In this document: positions 5,478 through 12,186 of the stretch, piece after piece | Layout of the letters: each line of letters starts with the position of its first letter | Numbering within the stretch: the stretch's first letter is position 1 | DNA from: Bacteroidia bacterium | Lineage (GTDB): Bacteria > Bacteroidota > Bacteroidia > Bacteroidales > Paludibacteraceae | NCBI GenBank assembly: GCA_021152555.1 | Contig: JAGKVE010000052.1 | Coordinates: forward strand, 1-13,552 | Direction of reading: 5' to 3' | Length of the DNA stretch: 13,552 bases | Notes under the pieces: generated by a model | Told to the model about the DNA's origin: nothing | What the model saw: only the letters and a program-made list of their open reading frames with translations | Databases searched by the model: none | Translations under genes and position numbers: made by a program

Positions 5478-6206
5478 ATGGCATACTTTGATAAATATGG
5501 AGTAGAATTCTCCGATGACCGTAAGACACTAGTAAAATGTCCTAAGGAATTTCAAGGTGAGTATATAATTCCGACAGGGACTGAAATGATTGAAATTGGT
5601 GCTTTTGGTTGGTGCATCGGCCTAACTAAGATTCACATTACAGATGGAGTAAGAGTCATTGGAAACAATGCTTTCACTTGTTGTAGAAGTATTCAGAAAA
5701 TTGTTATACCTCACTCGATAGAAATAATCGGTTATCAAGCATTCGAGTTCTGTACCGCCTTGGAGTCTGTTGATATGCACATAGACTGTCAGGCTAAGAT
5801 TGCAGGTATGGCATTTGCGGATTGTACTAGGCTTGAAAGGGTATATGTATCAAATGGAGTAACTGAAATCGGACCTAACGCTTTTGCCTGCTGTAAAAGT
5901 TTGTCAAATGTTACATTGCCTGGGAAAATAGAAAAGATAGAGTTTGGAACATTCCTTCAGTGCAGAAGTCTGGAGTGGATACACATCCCCAATGGCGTTA
6001 TTAGTATAGATGAGAAAGCTTTCTACAAATGCACTGCTTTAACTGAAATTGAAATTCCTGATAATGTCAAGACTATAGGTACAGATGTATTCTGGGGATG
6101 TTCAAGCCTTAATCGTATAGTTGTACCGAAAGGCCAAAAAGCACACTTTATGTTAACGAGTCTATCAGCTTTTTCTTCTATAATAAAAGAAACTAATAAC
6201 CGATGA
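5478..6206 (+). CDS. BspA-type leucine-rich repeat protein (LRR_5), cytosolic
   Basis: The 242-residue protein consists mostly of eight repeats of about 23 residues, from residue 30 to about 218. They have the pattern I-P-x-x-V-x-x-I-G-x-x-A-F-x-x-C-x-x-L-x-x-I, for example IPHSIEIIGYQAFEFCTALE. This is the BspA/TpLRR fold used for protein binding. Most BspA proteins are exported, but this one has no signal peptide and no sorting tail: it begins MAYFDKYGVEFSDD. It is therefore expected in the cytoplasm, unless another route exists. Each repeat has a conserved cysteine near its turn. The TGA stop overlaps the ATG of the next lipoprotein gene (ATGA), so the two are translated together. A likely role is binding a partner protein; the partner cannot be named. 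Confidence 0.9.
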   Translation: MAYFDKYGVEFSDDRKTLVKCPKEFQGEYIIPTGTEMIEIGAFGWCIGLTKIHITDGVRVIGNNAFTCCRSIQKIVIPHSIEIIGYQAFEFCTALESVDMHIDCQAKIAGMAFADCTRLERVYVSNGVTEIGPNAFACCKSLSNVTLPGKIEKIEFGTFLQCRSLEWIHIPNGVISIDEKAFYKCTALTEIEIPDNVKTIGTDVFWGCSSLNRIVVPKGQKAHFMLTSLSAFSSIIKETNNR

Positions 6207-7027
6207 AACGTATTCTATACATACTATTCGCTGCACTATCTCTTTCTGCATGTCATCGTCCTGTTGCTACCGAACAACAAACAATTCCGGCAGATTCAAT
6301 GATGCTGCACATGCTACGTGCGGTATTTGACACAAATGTCTCATGTTTGGACTATCAAGACGAGTTTATGATGTTCATGGACACGTTGAAAACACAAGTA
6401 GAGACATATCCCGATGAAGACATTCGTATCGGAGCCAAGAGTTTTGCGATGAATCTATTCGGTCTGTTTTTCTATGGAGACTTTATGACACCGGAAGAGA
6501 ATCGTTTCTTTGCGGATTCGTTAATACTGCCATTAGCCGATATTCAACACACTTGGTACATTCCACCGTACGTTCTGTCAAAAGAAATCGCGGATTATTA
6601 CAGAGAGCCAGTACTTGCACAAACGATAGTACATAACTATAACGATGAAAACCATGTAATATACATGGACTTATATTTCTTTCCCAATGGCAAGGAATTA
6701 ATGTTTATTACGTTGCCTAAAGAAGCCGCTTATCTTGCATCTGTGATGTTTCATGGCGAAAGCATGGATGCTATGGACAGTACCGCTACTTATAATTTGC
6801 AAAATGCATTTAATTTAGGGGAAGAAGACGAGTACGAAGGACAGCTAATAATATATGCCGATGACTTTATCGAGGCAATGCTCTCACATGAAGGTATGTA
6901 CATCGCATACATCGGTGACGAGGAAGCCGATGATATAAAAGACAGATGGCATGACGCACATCTTGATCTTGCTCCATTTCACCGCCAATATCAACAAGTC
7001 AAAGAGTTAATCAAGGAAGCAAAATGA
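6203..7027 (+). CDS. Lipoprotein of unknown function
   Basis: The 274-residue product starts with a type II signal peptide, MKRILYILFAALSLSAC, whose lipobox L-S-A-C puts the lipidated cysteine at residue 17. No charged export-retention rule can be judged from H-R-P after the cysteine, so it may stay in the periplasm or reach the outer membrane. The mature part is acidic and rich in aromatic residues and methionine, with no family I recognise. Both ends overlap neighbours by ATGA: it shares its start with the LRR gene stop and its stop with the next gene's start. Such tight packing with a repeat protein and a small membrane protein suggests a single functional unit spanning cytoplasm and envelope. 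The function is unknown. Confidence 0.8.
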   Translation: MKRILYILFAALSLSACHRPVATEQQTIPADSMMLHMLRAVFDTNVSCLDYQDEFMMFMDTLKTQVETYPDEDIRIGAKSFAMNLFGLFFYGDFMTPEENRFFADSLILPLADIQHTWYIPPYVLSKEIADYYREPVLAQTIVHNYNDENHVIYMDLYFFPNGKELMFITLPKEAAYLASVMFHGESMDAMDSTATYNLQNAFNLGEEDEYEGQLIIYADDFIEAMLSHEGMYIAYIGDEEADDIKDRWHDAHLDLAPFHRQYQQVKELIKEAK

Positions 7028-7299
7028 TGCACTCTAAGGCCGCCAAATACACAATGATTATCTCATGGCTTCTTTTTATAGTGGCTATTGCTATTTGGTG
7101 GGCTATTCACTACTACTTTGAGCGACAGGGATTTGTCACAGATGAAGATTGGTTTGAAAGTGGTTTGACTTTTTCTATATGGGGAACTATCAGTATGTTA
7201 TGCACCTTTGTGGGGTTATTTTCTCCGTTTATAGCAATAATCTCTACAGGTATCTATATTGCTGAACGAATAAAATATAAGAAGCAGCAACTAGATTAA
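7024..7299 (+). CDS. Small two-helix membrane protein, last gene of the AT-rich cassette
   Basis: A 91-residue product with two hydrophobic segments: about residues 9-30 (YTMIISWLLFIVAIAIWWAI) and 51-77 (SIWGTISMLCTFVGLFSPFI and following). A basic tail, ERIKYKKQQLD, should be cytoplasmic. I recognise no family. ATG 7024 overlaps the TGA of the lipoprotein gene, so it is translationally coupled to it. The two consecutive Met codons leave the exact start (7024 or 7027) open. Its 3' end overlaps by 9 bases the end of the convergent ORF6N gene; with the loss of ORF6N homology about 50 bases away, this suggests the cassette edge lies here. Confidence 0.7.
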   Translation: MMHSKAAKYTMIISWLLFIVAIAIWWAIHYYFERQGFVTDEDWFESGLTFSIWGTISMLCTFVGLFSPFIAIISTGIYIAERIKYKKQQLD

Positions 7300-7671
7300 T
7301 GATGAACATATATTTTTGCGTGAGAATTGCTCTGCTATTTCTGTAAAGACATAAGGCCACTTTCGAATACCGCCCCAACTTGATATCACATTTTGTGATT
7401 TCAAGATTTTTTCCTCACTTGAGGTAACAATTTGTGACCTCAAGTTTTCGAACTCCTCTTTAGAGAGTTGGAACATAAAGTCCTCAGGGAATCTCTCTAT
7501 ATTACGCTGAACTGCTTGGTTTAGAGCACGAGCCTCTACACCATACAACCGCGCCAAATCACGATCAAGCATAACCTGCTTGCCACGGATGACGTGGATG
7601 AGATTTTCGATGTTCTCCAACGGCTGTAAATGAGCTGAATCAGCTTTTGCTATTTCGTTCTTTTTAGCCAT
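7291..7671 (-). CDS. ORF6N-domain protein, apparently truncated at the C-terminus
   Basis: The 126-residue product has an ORF6N DNA-binding domain at about residues 20-100: IRGKQVMLDRDLARLYGVEA, LNQAVQRNIERFPEDFMFQL, then EEFENLRSQ and a GGIRKWPYVFTE element. ORF6N proteins are phage-related and widespread in Bacteroidota, where the domain normally continues past F-T-E with a glycine-isoleucine-alanine segment and a further C-terminal region. Here the match ends near residue 110 and is replaced by a short unrelated tail (IAEQFSRKNICSSLI), so the C-terminal part is missing. I start at ATG 7669-7671 because the promoter at 7688-7719 predicts a transcript start near 7684; an upstream ATG at 7788 lies before the promoter. 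It may still bind DNA, but is probably a remnant. Confidence 0.82.
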   Translation of the reverse strand: MAKKNEIAKADSAHLQPLENIENLIHVIRGKQVMLDRDLARLYGVEARALNQAVQRNIERFPEDFMFQLSKEEFENLRSQIVTSSEEKILKSQNVISSWGGIRKWPYVFTEIAEQFSRKNICSSLI

Positions 7672-7687
7672 AATTCCAAATCGAGTG

Positions 7688-7719
7688 CAAAGGTACTGCT
7701 TTTTTTTGAGATATGCAAA
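7688..7719 (-). promoter_or_regulatory. Sigma-ABfr promoter of the ORF6N gene
   Basis: Minus strand TTTG (7719-7716), 20 bases, then TACCTTTG (7695-7688). Full consensus. The transcript would begin near 7684, a short leader before ATG 7671, and this fixes the start codon choice. Confidence 0.85.
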
Positions 7720-7763
7720 TTTTTCTGCGGATTGTATGTGATTTCGGCAGAAATAGGCATAAG

Positions 7764-8240
7764 TCATGGCATCTCTCGCAAAAGGCAAGTTCGAATGAAA
7801 GCATCGAAGCGGAAATAGGTCTTATGACGGCCGGTGTCGGGGTCGATGGGCGCTTCGGGTTCGGGCTTTTGAAGTTGGGCTTTGAAGCGATCCTGCCAGT
7901 ATTGGAGCGTGGCAAGGTCTTCGGACGTAGGCGTGTAGTCCGATGGAAGCGCAGGGTTGGTCGATAGGGTGGCTTGCGCTTTGAGGTATTTGGCAGCCAT
8001 GAGAATACGCTTGGTCTCGGCACACGCGGCTTTGAACCGAAGCTGATGCTCCAGTTCCTTGCCTTTCGCGGGATTCTTCTTCCAGTTGCGCGGATAGAGA
8101 ATCTGGTACGCTTCGGGTTTGGAGGCTCCGATGATTTTGCCGTTTGCGTCACGGTAATACTTGCGGCGATGGATGGTTCCGTCCTTGGTCAGTGTGCCGC
8201 GAATCTCTTGGACGGGGGCTTGATAAATAACTTCTGCCAT
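7764..8240 (-). CDS. Conserved Bacteroidales hypothetical protein
   Basis: I recall this type of protein as common in Bacteroidales, but I know of no assigned function. The 158 residues are soluble and strongly basic, without a signal peptide or membrane helix. Recognisable blocks are the N-terminal MAEVIYQAPVQEIRGTL, the HRRKYYRDANGKIIG segment and a C-terminal PIDPDTGRHKTYFRFDAFIR. The middle, about residues 60-115, is charged and probably helical. Its composition matches the housekeeping genes rather than the AT-rich cassettes, so it is probably ancestral to the locus. Its stop lies 45 bases before the -33 box of the ORF6N promoter, so that gene is separately transcribed. Three 11-bp repeats precede it, and a candidate promoter lies further up at 8353-8384. 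Confidence 0.85.
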   Translation of the reverse strand: MAEVIYQAPVQEIRGTLTKDGTIHRRKYYRDANGKIIGASKPEAYQILYPRNWKKNPAKGKELEHQLRFKAACAETKRILMAAKYLKAQATLSTNPALPSDYTPTSEDLATLQYWQDRFKAQLQKPEPEAPIDPDTGRHKTYFRFDAFIRTCLLREMP

Positions 8241-8303
8241 GTTTTTTTCTCGTTATTGTCAGGCTCGTCTCGGCTTAGTAGCATATTAAAAACAAAGTAA
8301 TAT

Positions 8304-8336
8304 CCTAATAATAACCTAATAAAAGCCTAATATACT
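8304..8336. repeat. Three 11-bp direct repeats with core CCTAATA
   Basis: CCTAATA occurs at 8304-8310, 8315-8321 and 8326-8332, exactly 11 bp apart. They sit in the predicted leader of the 158-residue gene, between its candidate promoter and start codon. The spacing of one helical turn suits a repressor or other DNA-binding protein. Function is unproven. Confidence 0.6.
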
Positions 8337-8352
8337 ATGTTAAAACTGAGTG

Positions 8353-8384
8353 CAAAATTACTACATTTTTTTGAATTATACAAG
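8353..8384 (-). promoter_or_regulatory. Probable sigma-ABfr promoter of the 158-residue gene
   Basis: Minus strand CTTG (8384-8381), 20 bases, then TAATTTTG (8360-8353). The -33 box differs by one base, but the spacing and A-rich spacer match the other promoters here. The leader would be about 110 nt and includes the CCTAATA repeats. Confidence 0.7.
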
Positions 8385-8404
8385 TTTTTTGTAGAAAAGA
8401 CAAC

Positions 8405-8435
8405 AAACCTCGGCCGTTTTTTGCGGTCGAGGTTT
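8405..8435 (-). terminator. Hairpin terminator after the antiporter operon
   Basis: Arms 8405-8416 and 8424-8435 pair over 12 bp with one G-T pair, around the loop ttttttg. It lies 18 bases past the stop of the 27-residue gene, with T-rich sequence following on the minus strand. It separates the operon from the promoter at 8353-8384. Confidence 0.75.
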
Positions 8436-8452
8436 CATTTTGTGTGATTAAG

Positions 8453-8536
8453 TTACTTTTTGTGGTTTAGCCAGATAACCGGCACTACAAAGACGGCAAG
8501 TAATACGATGCCGACAATAATTGTTATACTGTTCAT
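8453..8536 (-). CDS. 27-residue single-helix membrane protein
   Basis: An open frame too short for routine calling: MNSITIIVGIVLLAVFVVPV, then IWLNHKK and a TAA stop (8455-8453). It is almost all hydrophobic helix with a proline near the end and a short basic tail, so it should sit in the inner membrane with the tail in the cytoplasm. I believe it is real because it lies between the 132-residue gene (33 bases upstream) and a good terminator (18 bases downstream) on the same strand, with intact amphipathic ends. Similar tiny helices occur after transporters in other Bacteroidales, from memory rather than a search. It might modulate the antiporter encoded two genes upstream; no motif proves this. 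Confidence 0.6.
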   Translation of the reverse strand: MNSITIIVGIVLLAVFVVPVIWLNHKK

Positions 8537-8569
8537 AATGAGTAAATTTTAAAATGTTGATACAATGGT

Positions 8570-8968
8570 TTACAGATCAAAGATCTTTGCCGCTTGCATG
8601 GCAGATTCACCTTGCAAGAAACGCACCTCGCTAATCGGCTGGTAGTCTATCTGCTCAAAGTGTTTTAGTTGCAGAGCAGCAAATTCCTTATCTGCAGACA
8701 CACAACATTCGACTAACAGATTGCCGTTAACGGCTTGTTCAAAGCGGTTCATCTTAGCCAGCCGCTTTTCCAATACTTGGCCTCCGAGCGCAAACAGTTC
8801 TTTCAGTTCCTCGCGCAGAATAGGTGCATAATAACGGCAGGTGAAGTTGAGACGGCTATCCGTCGGAGCATAAACCAAGCGGTTGATCAGACCGAAGAAG
8901 GAGGATTTACGAGTGATATACGTTTGCAGGGCTACTGATTCTTTCAGCCCTTGTGGTTGATTTTCCAT
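8570..8968 (-). CDS. Unknown soluble protein in the antiporter operon
   Basis: I recognise no family. The 132 residues carry no signal peptide or membrane helix and look mainly alpha-helical, with charged, amphipathic stretches such as APILREELKELFALGGQVLE and EKRLAKMNRFEQAV. A short N-terminal region has ITRKSSFFGLINRLVY, with aromatic and basic residues. It begins 20 bases after the antiporter stop and is followed by the 27-residue membrane protein on the same strand, so the three are probably one transcript ending at the terminator at 8405-8435. A cytoplasmic accessory role is possible but not shown. Composition matches the antiporter gene, so there is no sign of recent transfer. Confidence 0.7.
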   Translation of the reverse strand: MENQPQGLKESVALQTYITRKSSFFGLINRLVYAPTDSRLNFTCRYYAPILREELKELFALGGQVLEKRLAKMNRFEQAVNGNLLVECCVSADKEFAALQLKHFEQIDYQPISEVRFLQGESAMQAAKIFDL

Positions 8969-8988
8969 AATGAATTGAACTTTAATTG

Positions 8989-9960
8989 CTAATACGTTAA
9001 AAGCCTATATGTCAGGTAACCGGCGTATATTACCAGTAGAAGAGCTCCGCCCCAACGGTTGATAGAGCGGTTCTTGTTGCAAAGCAAGAGCCAAACGGCT
9101 AACGCGCTGACGGCTACCAACGCGGCATCTATCTCGATGCCGGGATAAACAGGCAGATGTTTGATTATTGCACTTGTTCCCAAGATGAAGAACACGTTGA
9201 AGATGTTGCTTCCGACGACGTTGCCGATGGCGATGTCGTTGTTGTGTTTGAATGCCGCCACGACGGATGTTGCCAGTTCCGGCAAAGAGGTTCCGAGCGC
9301 TACGATGGTCAGACCGATGACCGATTCCGCCACGCCGCAATAACGTGCAATCGCCACGGCGGTCTTAACGATCATTTCTCCTCCAACGACCAAGCCGACA
9401 AGCCCAGCCAGAATAAGAACCACGCATTTCCAAAGAGGGAAAGGAGTGGCTTCGGTTGTAGTCGTGGCATCGGCTTTAGCGGTGTAAAACGTATAGACAA
9501 GGAAAGCAGCGAAAACAACCAGTAACGCTAATCCTTCTATGCGTGACAAGCCTTTGGGCTCCATGGGAGAGGAGATAAACACAAAGACCAACACCAGAAC
9601 TCCCGCCACGATATTCAACGGGATGTCAAGACGAATCGTACTCCGCTGTGCCACCAGCGGGCATACAAGCGCAGAGCACCCAAGGATAACAAGTGTGTTA
9701 AAGATATTTGAACCGAGGATGTTGGTAATGGCAAGGTCGGTCGCACCGTCCGCCACGGAGACCATGTTCACTACGAACTCCGGCATGGATGTACCAAACG
9801 CCACGATGGTCAGACCAATGACGAGGTCGGTTACGCCCAAGCGTTTGGCAAGTTTGGATGCGCCATCTACAAGCCAGTCTGCGCCTTTGACCAAAAGCAC
9901 TAAACCAACAACCAAGAAAAGTCCTAATAAAATAGGATTCGATAAATATGATGATACCAT
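8989..9960 (-). CDS. Calcium/sodium antiporter, CaCA superfamily (YrbG-like)
   Basis: Exchanges Ca2+ for Na+ (or H+) across the inner membrane. The 323 residues form about ten membrane helices with the two inverted alpha-repeats of the family. The first (about 50-95) has GLTIVAFGTSMPEFVVNM and AITNILGSNIFN. The second (about 215-260) has GLTIVALGTSLPELATSV and AIGNVVGSNIFN. The ion-binding G-T-S-x-P-E signatures are both intact, and the loop between the halves (160-175) is short, so no regulatory domain is present. It is the first gene of a probable operon with the two small genes downstream. No consensus promoter was found just upstream, so read-through from the gene ending at 10009 is possible. 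A paralogous fragment lies at 95-178. Confidence 0.95.
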   Translation of the reverse strand: MVSSYLSNPILLGLFLVVGLVLLVKGADWLVDGASKLAKRLGVTDLVIGLTIVAFGTSMPEFVVNMVSVADGATDLAITNILGSNIFNTLVILGCSALVCPLVAQRSTIRLDIPLNIVAGVLVLVFVFISSPMEPKGLSRIEGLALLVVFAAFLVYTFYTAKADATTTTEATPFPLWKCVVLILAGLVGLVVGGEMIVKTAVAIARYCGVAESVIGLTIVALGTSLPELATSVVAAFKHNNDIAIGNVVGSNIFNVFFILGTSAIIKHLPVYPGIEIDAALVAVSALAVWLLLCNKNRSINRWGGALLLVIYAGYLTYRLLTY

Positions 9961-9973
9961 TTTATTGTTTCAA

Positions 9974-10018
9974 TTTGTGTTGTTAATACTCAGTTATTTC
10001 ACTGAATTTCAACACAAA
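9974..10018. repeat. Inverted repeat between the 10009-10407 gene and the antiporter
   Basis: TTTGTGTTG (9974-9982) and CAACACAAA (10010-10018) are perfect complements. Inside them TCAGT (9990-9994) pairs with ACTGA (10001-10005). No T tract follows in the minus direction, so it is not a typical terminator. It may be a regulatory site or an attenuating hairpin before the antiporter. Confidence 0.5.
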
Positions 10019-10407
10019 ATGCGCCGGAGGAAGTATACATAGTACGTGCTCCCGGCAGACGAACAGAAAGGACTTGTCTCAAGCCGTTCCTGGCCGCGAA
10101 AAACAATAAAAACAGGTTGGTAATGATGAATCATCTTGCGCAAGAAAGCCGTTCGGGTTCTGTTCTTGCCGAAAGGCGTGCGCTCGGTATTTGCACTGAA
10201 ATGAGTGGGTACAGAGGTGGTTATGTTTGAACCATTGTTGGCAAGGGTCAAGGGTTCGCCTTGTATCCCCACAAGCGTGTGATGGTCGGTTTGTTGCACT
10301 GCGCAACCGGACGTTTGAACCGGCTTCGCAGTGGGCTTATTCATCGGCTCAAACCACTGAACGCCGATGCTCACCAAGATCAACAATATGTACCAAAATC
10401 GTTTCAT
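10009..10407 (-). CDS. Small membrane-anchored or exported protein of unknown function
   Basis: The 132 residues begin with MKRFWYILLILVSIGVQWF, a hydrophobic stretch that could be a signal peptide or an N-terminal membrane anchor; no lipobox is seen, and C35 lies too far in to be one. The rest is soluble, basic and poor in recognisable motifs, with two cysteines (C35 and the one in PFCSSAG) and an end rich in aromatic residues (STYYVYFLRRILC). No family is recognised. A full promoter match directly upstream, inside the end of the GH43 gene, supports this being a real, separately transcribed gene. The GH43 stop is only 22 bases away, so some shared transcript is also possible. The start is clear because the hydrophobic N-terminus begins at its ATG. 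Confidence 0.65.
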   Translation of the reverse strand: MKRFWYILLILVSIGVQWFEPMNKPTAKPVQTSGCAVQQTDHHTLVGIQGEPLTLANNGSNITTSVPTHFSANTERTPFGKNRTRTAFLRKMIHHYQPVFIVFRGQERLETSPFCSSAGSTYYVYFLRRILC

Positions 10408-10421
10408 CTCAAAAGCGAGTG

Positions 10422-10453
10422 CAAAGTTACTACTTTTTTACGACATATGCAAG
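10422..10453 (-). promoter_or_regulatory. Sigma-ABfr promoter overlapping the end of the GH43 gene
   Basis: Minus strand CTTG (10453-10450), 20 bases, then TAACTTTG (10429-10422). The -33 box and spacer lie inside the last codons of the GH43 gene (stop at 10430). It drives the gene starting at 10407. Confidence 0.8.
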
Positions 10454-11974
10454 TTTTTCGCTATTCTCGAACCAGTCCACATCGAGCCATCCGGCGTCGT
10501 TGTGAGGGCGGTTGTCGCGGGTGCAGAAGAAACCGACCTGTGCACCTATCCAATGTCCTTCCACGGCTTGGAACGGCTCGCCGGCTTTGGTCCAATGCTT
10601 GCCGTCCGGGCTGGTGTAGAACTGTCCCCGTTGGGTGTCGGTCATCTCCAATCGCAGAAAGCACCACTCGTCCGTTACCGGCACTTCCAGTCTGAACGAC
10701 GCTTTGCGTCCCGTAACAATCATTCCGGCTTGTTCGGCACCAACCATTTTCTTGTGTTTGTTGGGGCAGAACTTGACTCTCGCTGTAGCAGTGAAGGCAA
10801 CAGCAGGGATCTTCTGCAGCAATAGGTTCGGCATCCATTCGTCCGCTTCACGCGGGACGGAGTAGAGACGCAGGCGGCTGTTGGCGGCATCGCAGAAGAA
10901 CCACCTCGGTTCGACCCTGCCGCCTGACCACTGCCAGTCCAGTGCCAGCTCCGTGCTGTCGAACTCATCCCTGCGGAGGAAATTCGCCCAAGTAGGCTCC
11001 CTTTGTACATCGTCCTTCGTCCCTTTGTACTTCTCAATGGGTTCTCCGTTATCGCCCATTACGGGCCAGTCGTTCTCCCATTTCAATGGTTGCAGATGCA
11101 CGATGCGTCCGGCGACCCCCACATCTTGGAAATGCATGAAGAATCCCTCTCCTTCGGGTGTCTCCACCCATCCGCCCTGGTGCGGCGCATTGACGGCGGT
11201 TTTGCCCTGCGCGAGCGTCACTTTCAGTTCGTAAGGGCCGTATATGTTCTTGCTCCGTTGCACCACCTGCCAGCCGGTAGCGACACCTCCGGCAGGGTGC
11301 ATGATATAGTAATACCCGTTGCGTTTGTAGAGTTTCGTTCCTTCGCTGGTGGGGTGCTCCTCGTGTCCGTCGAAGATAATCCGGCTGGGAGTCTTGACCG
11401 CCAGACCGTCCGCCGTCAGTTCCGCCATCATCAGCACGGATTTCAGCCCGAAGCGGCTGCCCGCTACGCCGTGACTGAGCCATACGCGTCCGTCCTCGTC
11501 CCATAACGGACAGGGGTCGATATAGCCCTTTGCCGGCATCACCAACACCGGTTCTTCCCATTCCAGCGGAAAACTGATTTCTGAATTCTGATAGCTGATG
11601 GCTTTGCTCCTCACGCAGTAGATCCCCCTATCCGGGTCGCCGTAGTAGATCCAGATGCGCCCCTCATGCTCGCGGATGGCAGGCGCCCAAACGAAATTAC
11701 CTGCTACCTTGTCGCCCTCCTGATAGCCCGGCAGGCGGTATCGGATAGCGGCATCCACAATCTCCCAGTGTACCAAGTCTTTGGACGCTAAGATCTGCAA
11801 TCCCGGCACATTGTTGAACGACGACGAGGTCATCAGATATGTATCCCCTACACGGCACACATCCGGGTCGGAGTAGTCGTACGGCAGGATAGGGTTCGTG
11901 TAACTCGGTACGGCTCCGTGAACTGCTAACACAAAACTAATACTTGTGAACAAAAATAAATACAATCGTTTCAT
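10430..11974 (-). CDS. Secreted glycoside hydrolase family 43 enzyme
   Basis: An exported glycosidase, probably an alpha-L-arabinofuranosidase or beta-xylosidase acting on plant polysaccharide side chains. Residues 1-20 are a signal peptide without a lipobox. The five-bladed propeller (about 25-320) shows the GH43 inverting triad in order: D36 in YSDPDV as base, D153 in GYIDPCPLWDEDG as pKa modulator and E211 in SEGTKLYKRNGYYY as acid. A C-terminal beta-sandwich (about 335-510) of the GH43_C2 type includes FDSTELALDWQWSGGRVEP and DWFENSEKL. The arrangement is like GH43 subfamily 12 enzymes, which I state tentatively. No SusC/SusD or regulator is next to it, so it is not in an obvious polysaccharide utilisation locus. 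Its composition is GC-rich relative to the cassettes. Confidence 0.92.
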   Translation of the reverse strand: MKRLYLFLFTSISFVLAVHGAVPSYTNPILPYDYSDPDVCRVGDTYLMTSSSFNNVPGLQILASKDLVHWEIVDAAIRYRLPGYQEGDKVAGNFVWAPAIREHEGRIWIYYGDPDRGIYCVRSKAISYQNSEISFPLEWEEPVLVMPAKGYIDPCPLWDEDGRVWLSHGVAGSRFGLKSVLMMAELTADGLAVKTPSRIIFDGHEEHPTSEGTKLYKRNGYYYIMHPAGGVATGWQVVQRSKNIYGPYELKVTLAQGKTAVNAPHQGGWVETPEGEGFFMHFQDVGVAGRIVHLQPLKWENDWPVMGDNGEPIEKYKGTKDDVQREPTWANFLRRDEFDSTELALDWQWSGGRVEPRWFFCDAANSRLRLYSVPREADEWMPNLLLQKIPAVAFTATARVKFCPNKHKKMVGAEQAGMIVTGRKASFRLEVPVTDEWCFLRLEMTDTQRGQFYTSPDGKHWTKAGEPFQAVEGHWIGAQVGFFCTRDNRPHNDAGWLDVDWFENSEKLAYVVKK

Positions 11975-12004
11975 GGTCTGAAATGTTCATATTCAAATGC
12001 GCTG

Positions 12005-12036
12005 CAAAATTACATAATTTTTTGCATATACGCAAG
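12005..12036 (-). promoter_or_regulatory. Sigma-ABfr promoter of the GH43 gene
   Basis: Minus strand CTTG (12036-12033), 20 bases, then TAATTTTG (12012-12005). It is one base off in the -33 box. The transcript would begin near 12000, a leader of about 26 nt before ATG 11974. Confidence 0.8.
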
Positions 12037-12186
12037 TCTTGCGCCCTCATTTCCACATAATTACACCTTTTTGGAGAAAAAATATCCTTTCTCTCTAAAA
12101 AATATGACCATTTTTGTATGCATCAATACAGCTGAAGCACAGCTTATGACCTTTTGTTAAACTTAAATACAATACAATGAAATGGA

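Noticed and set aside
9005..9525. ORFs on both strands inside the antiporter gene
   Set aside because: They are alternative frames of a gene with both exchanger signature motifs intact.
10461..11561. Several ORFs of 75-170 codons inside the GH43 gene
   Set aside because: They are alternative frames of a GC-rich gene with an intact catalytic triad; such long shadow ORFs are expected at this composition.
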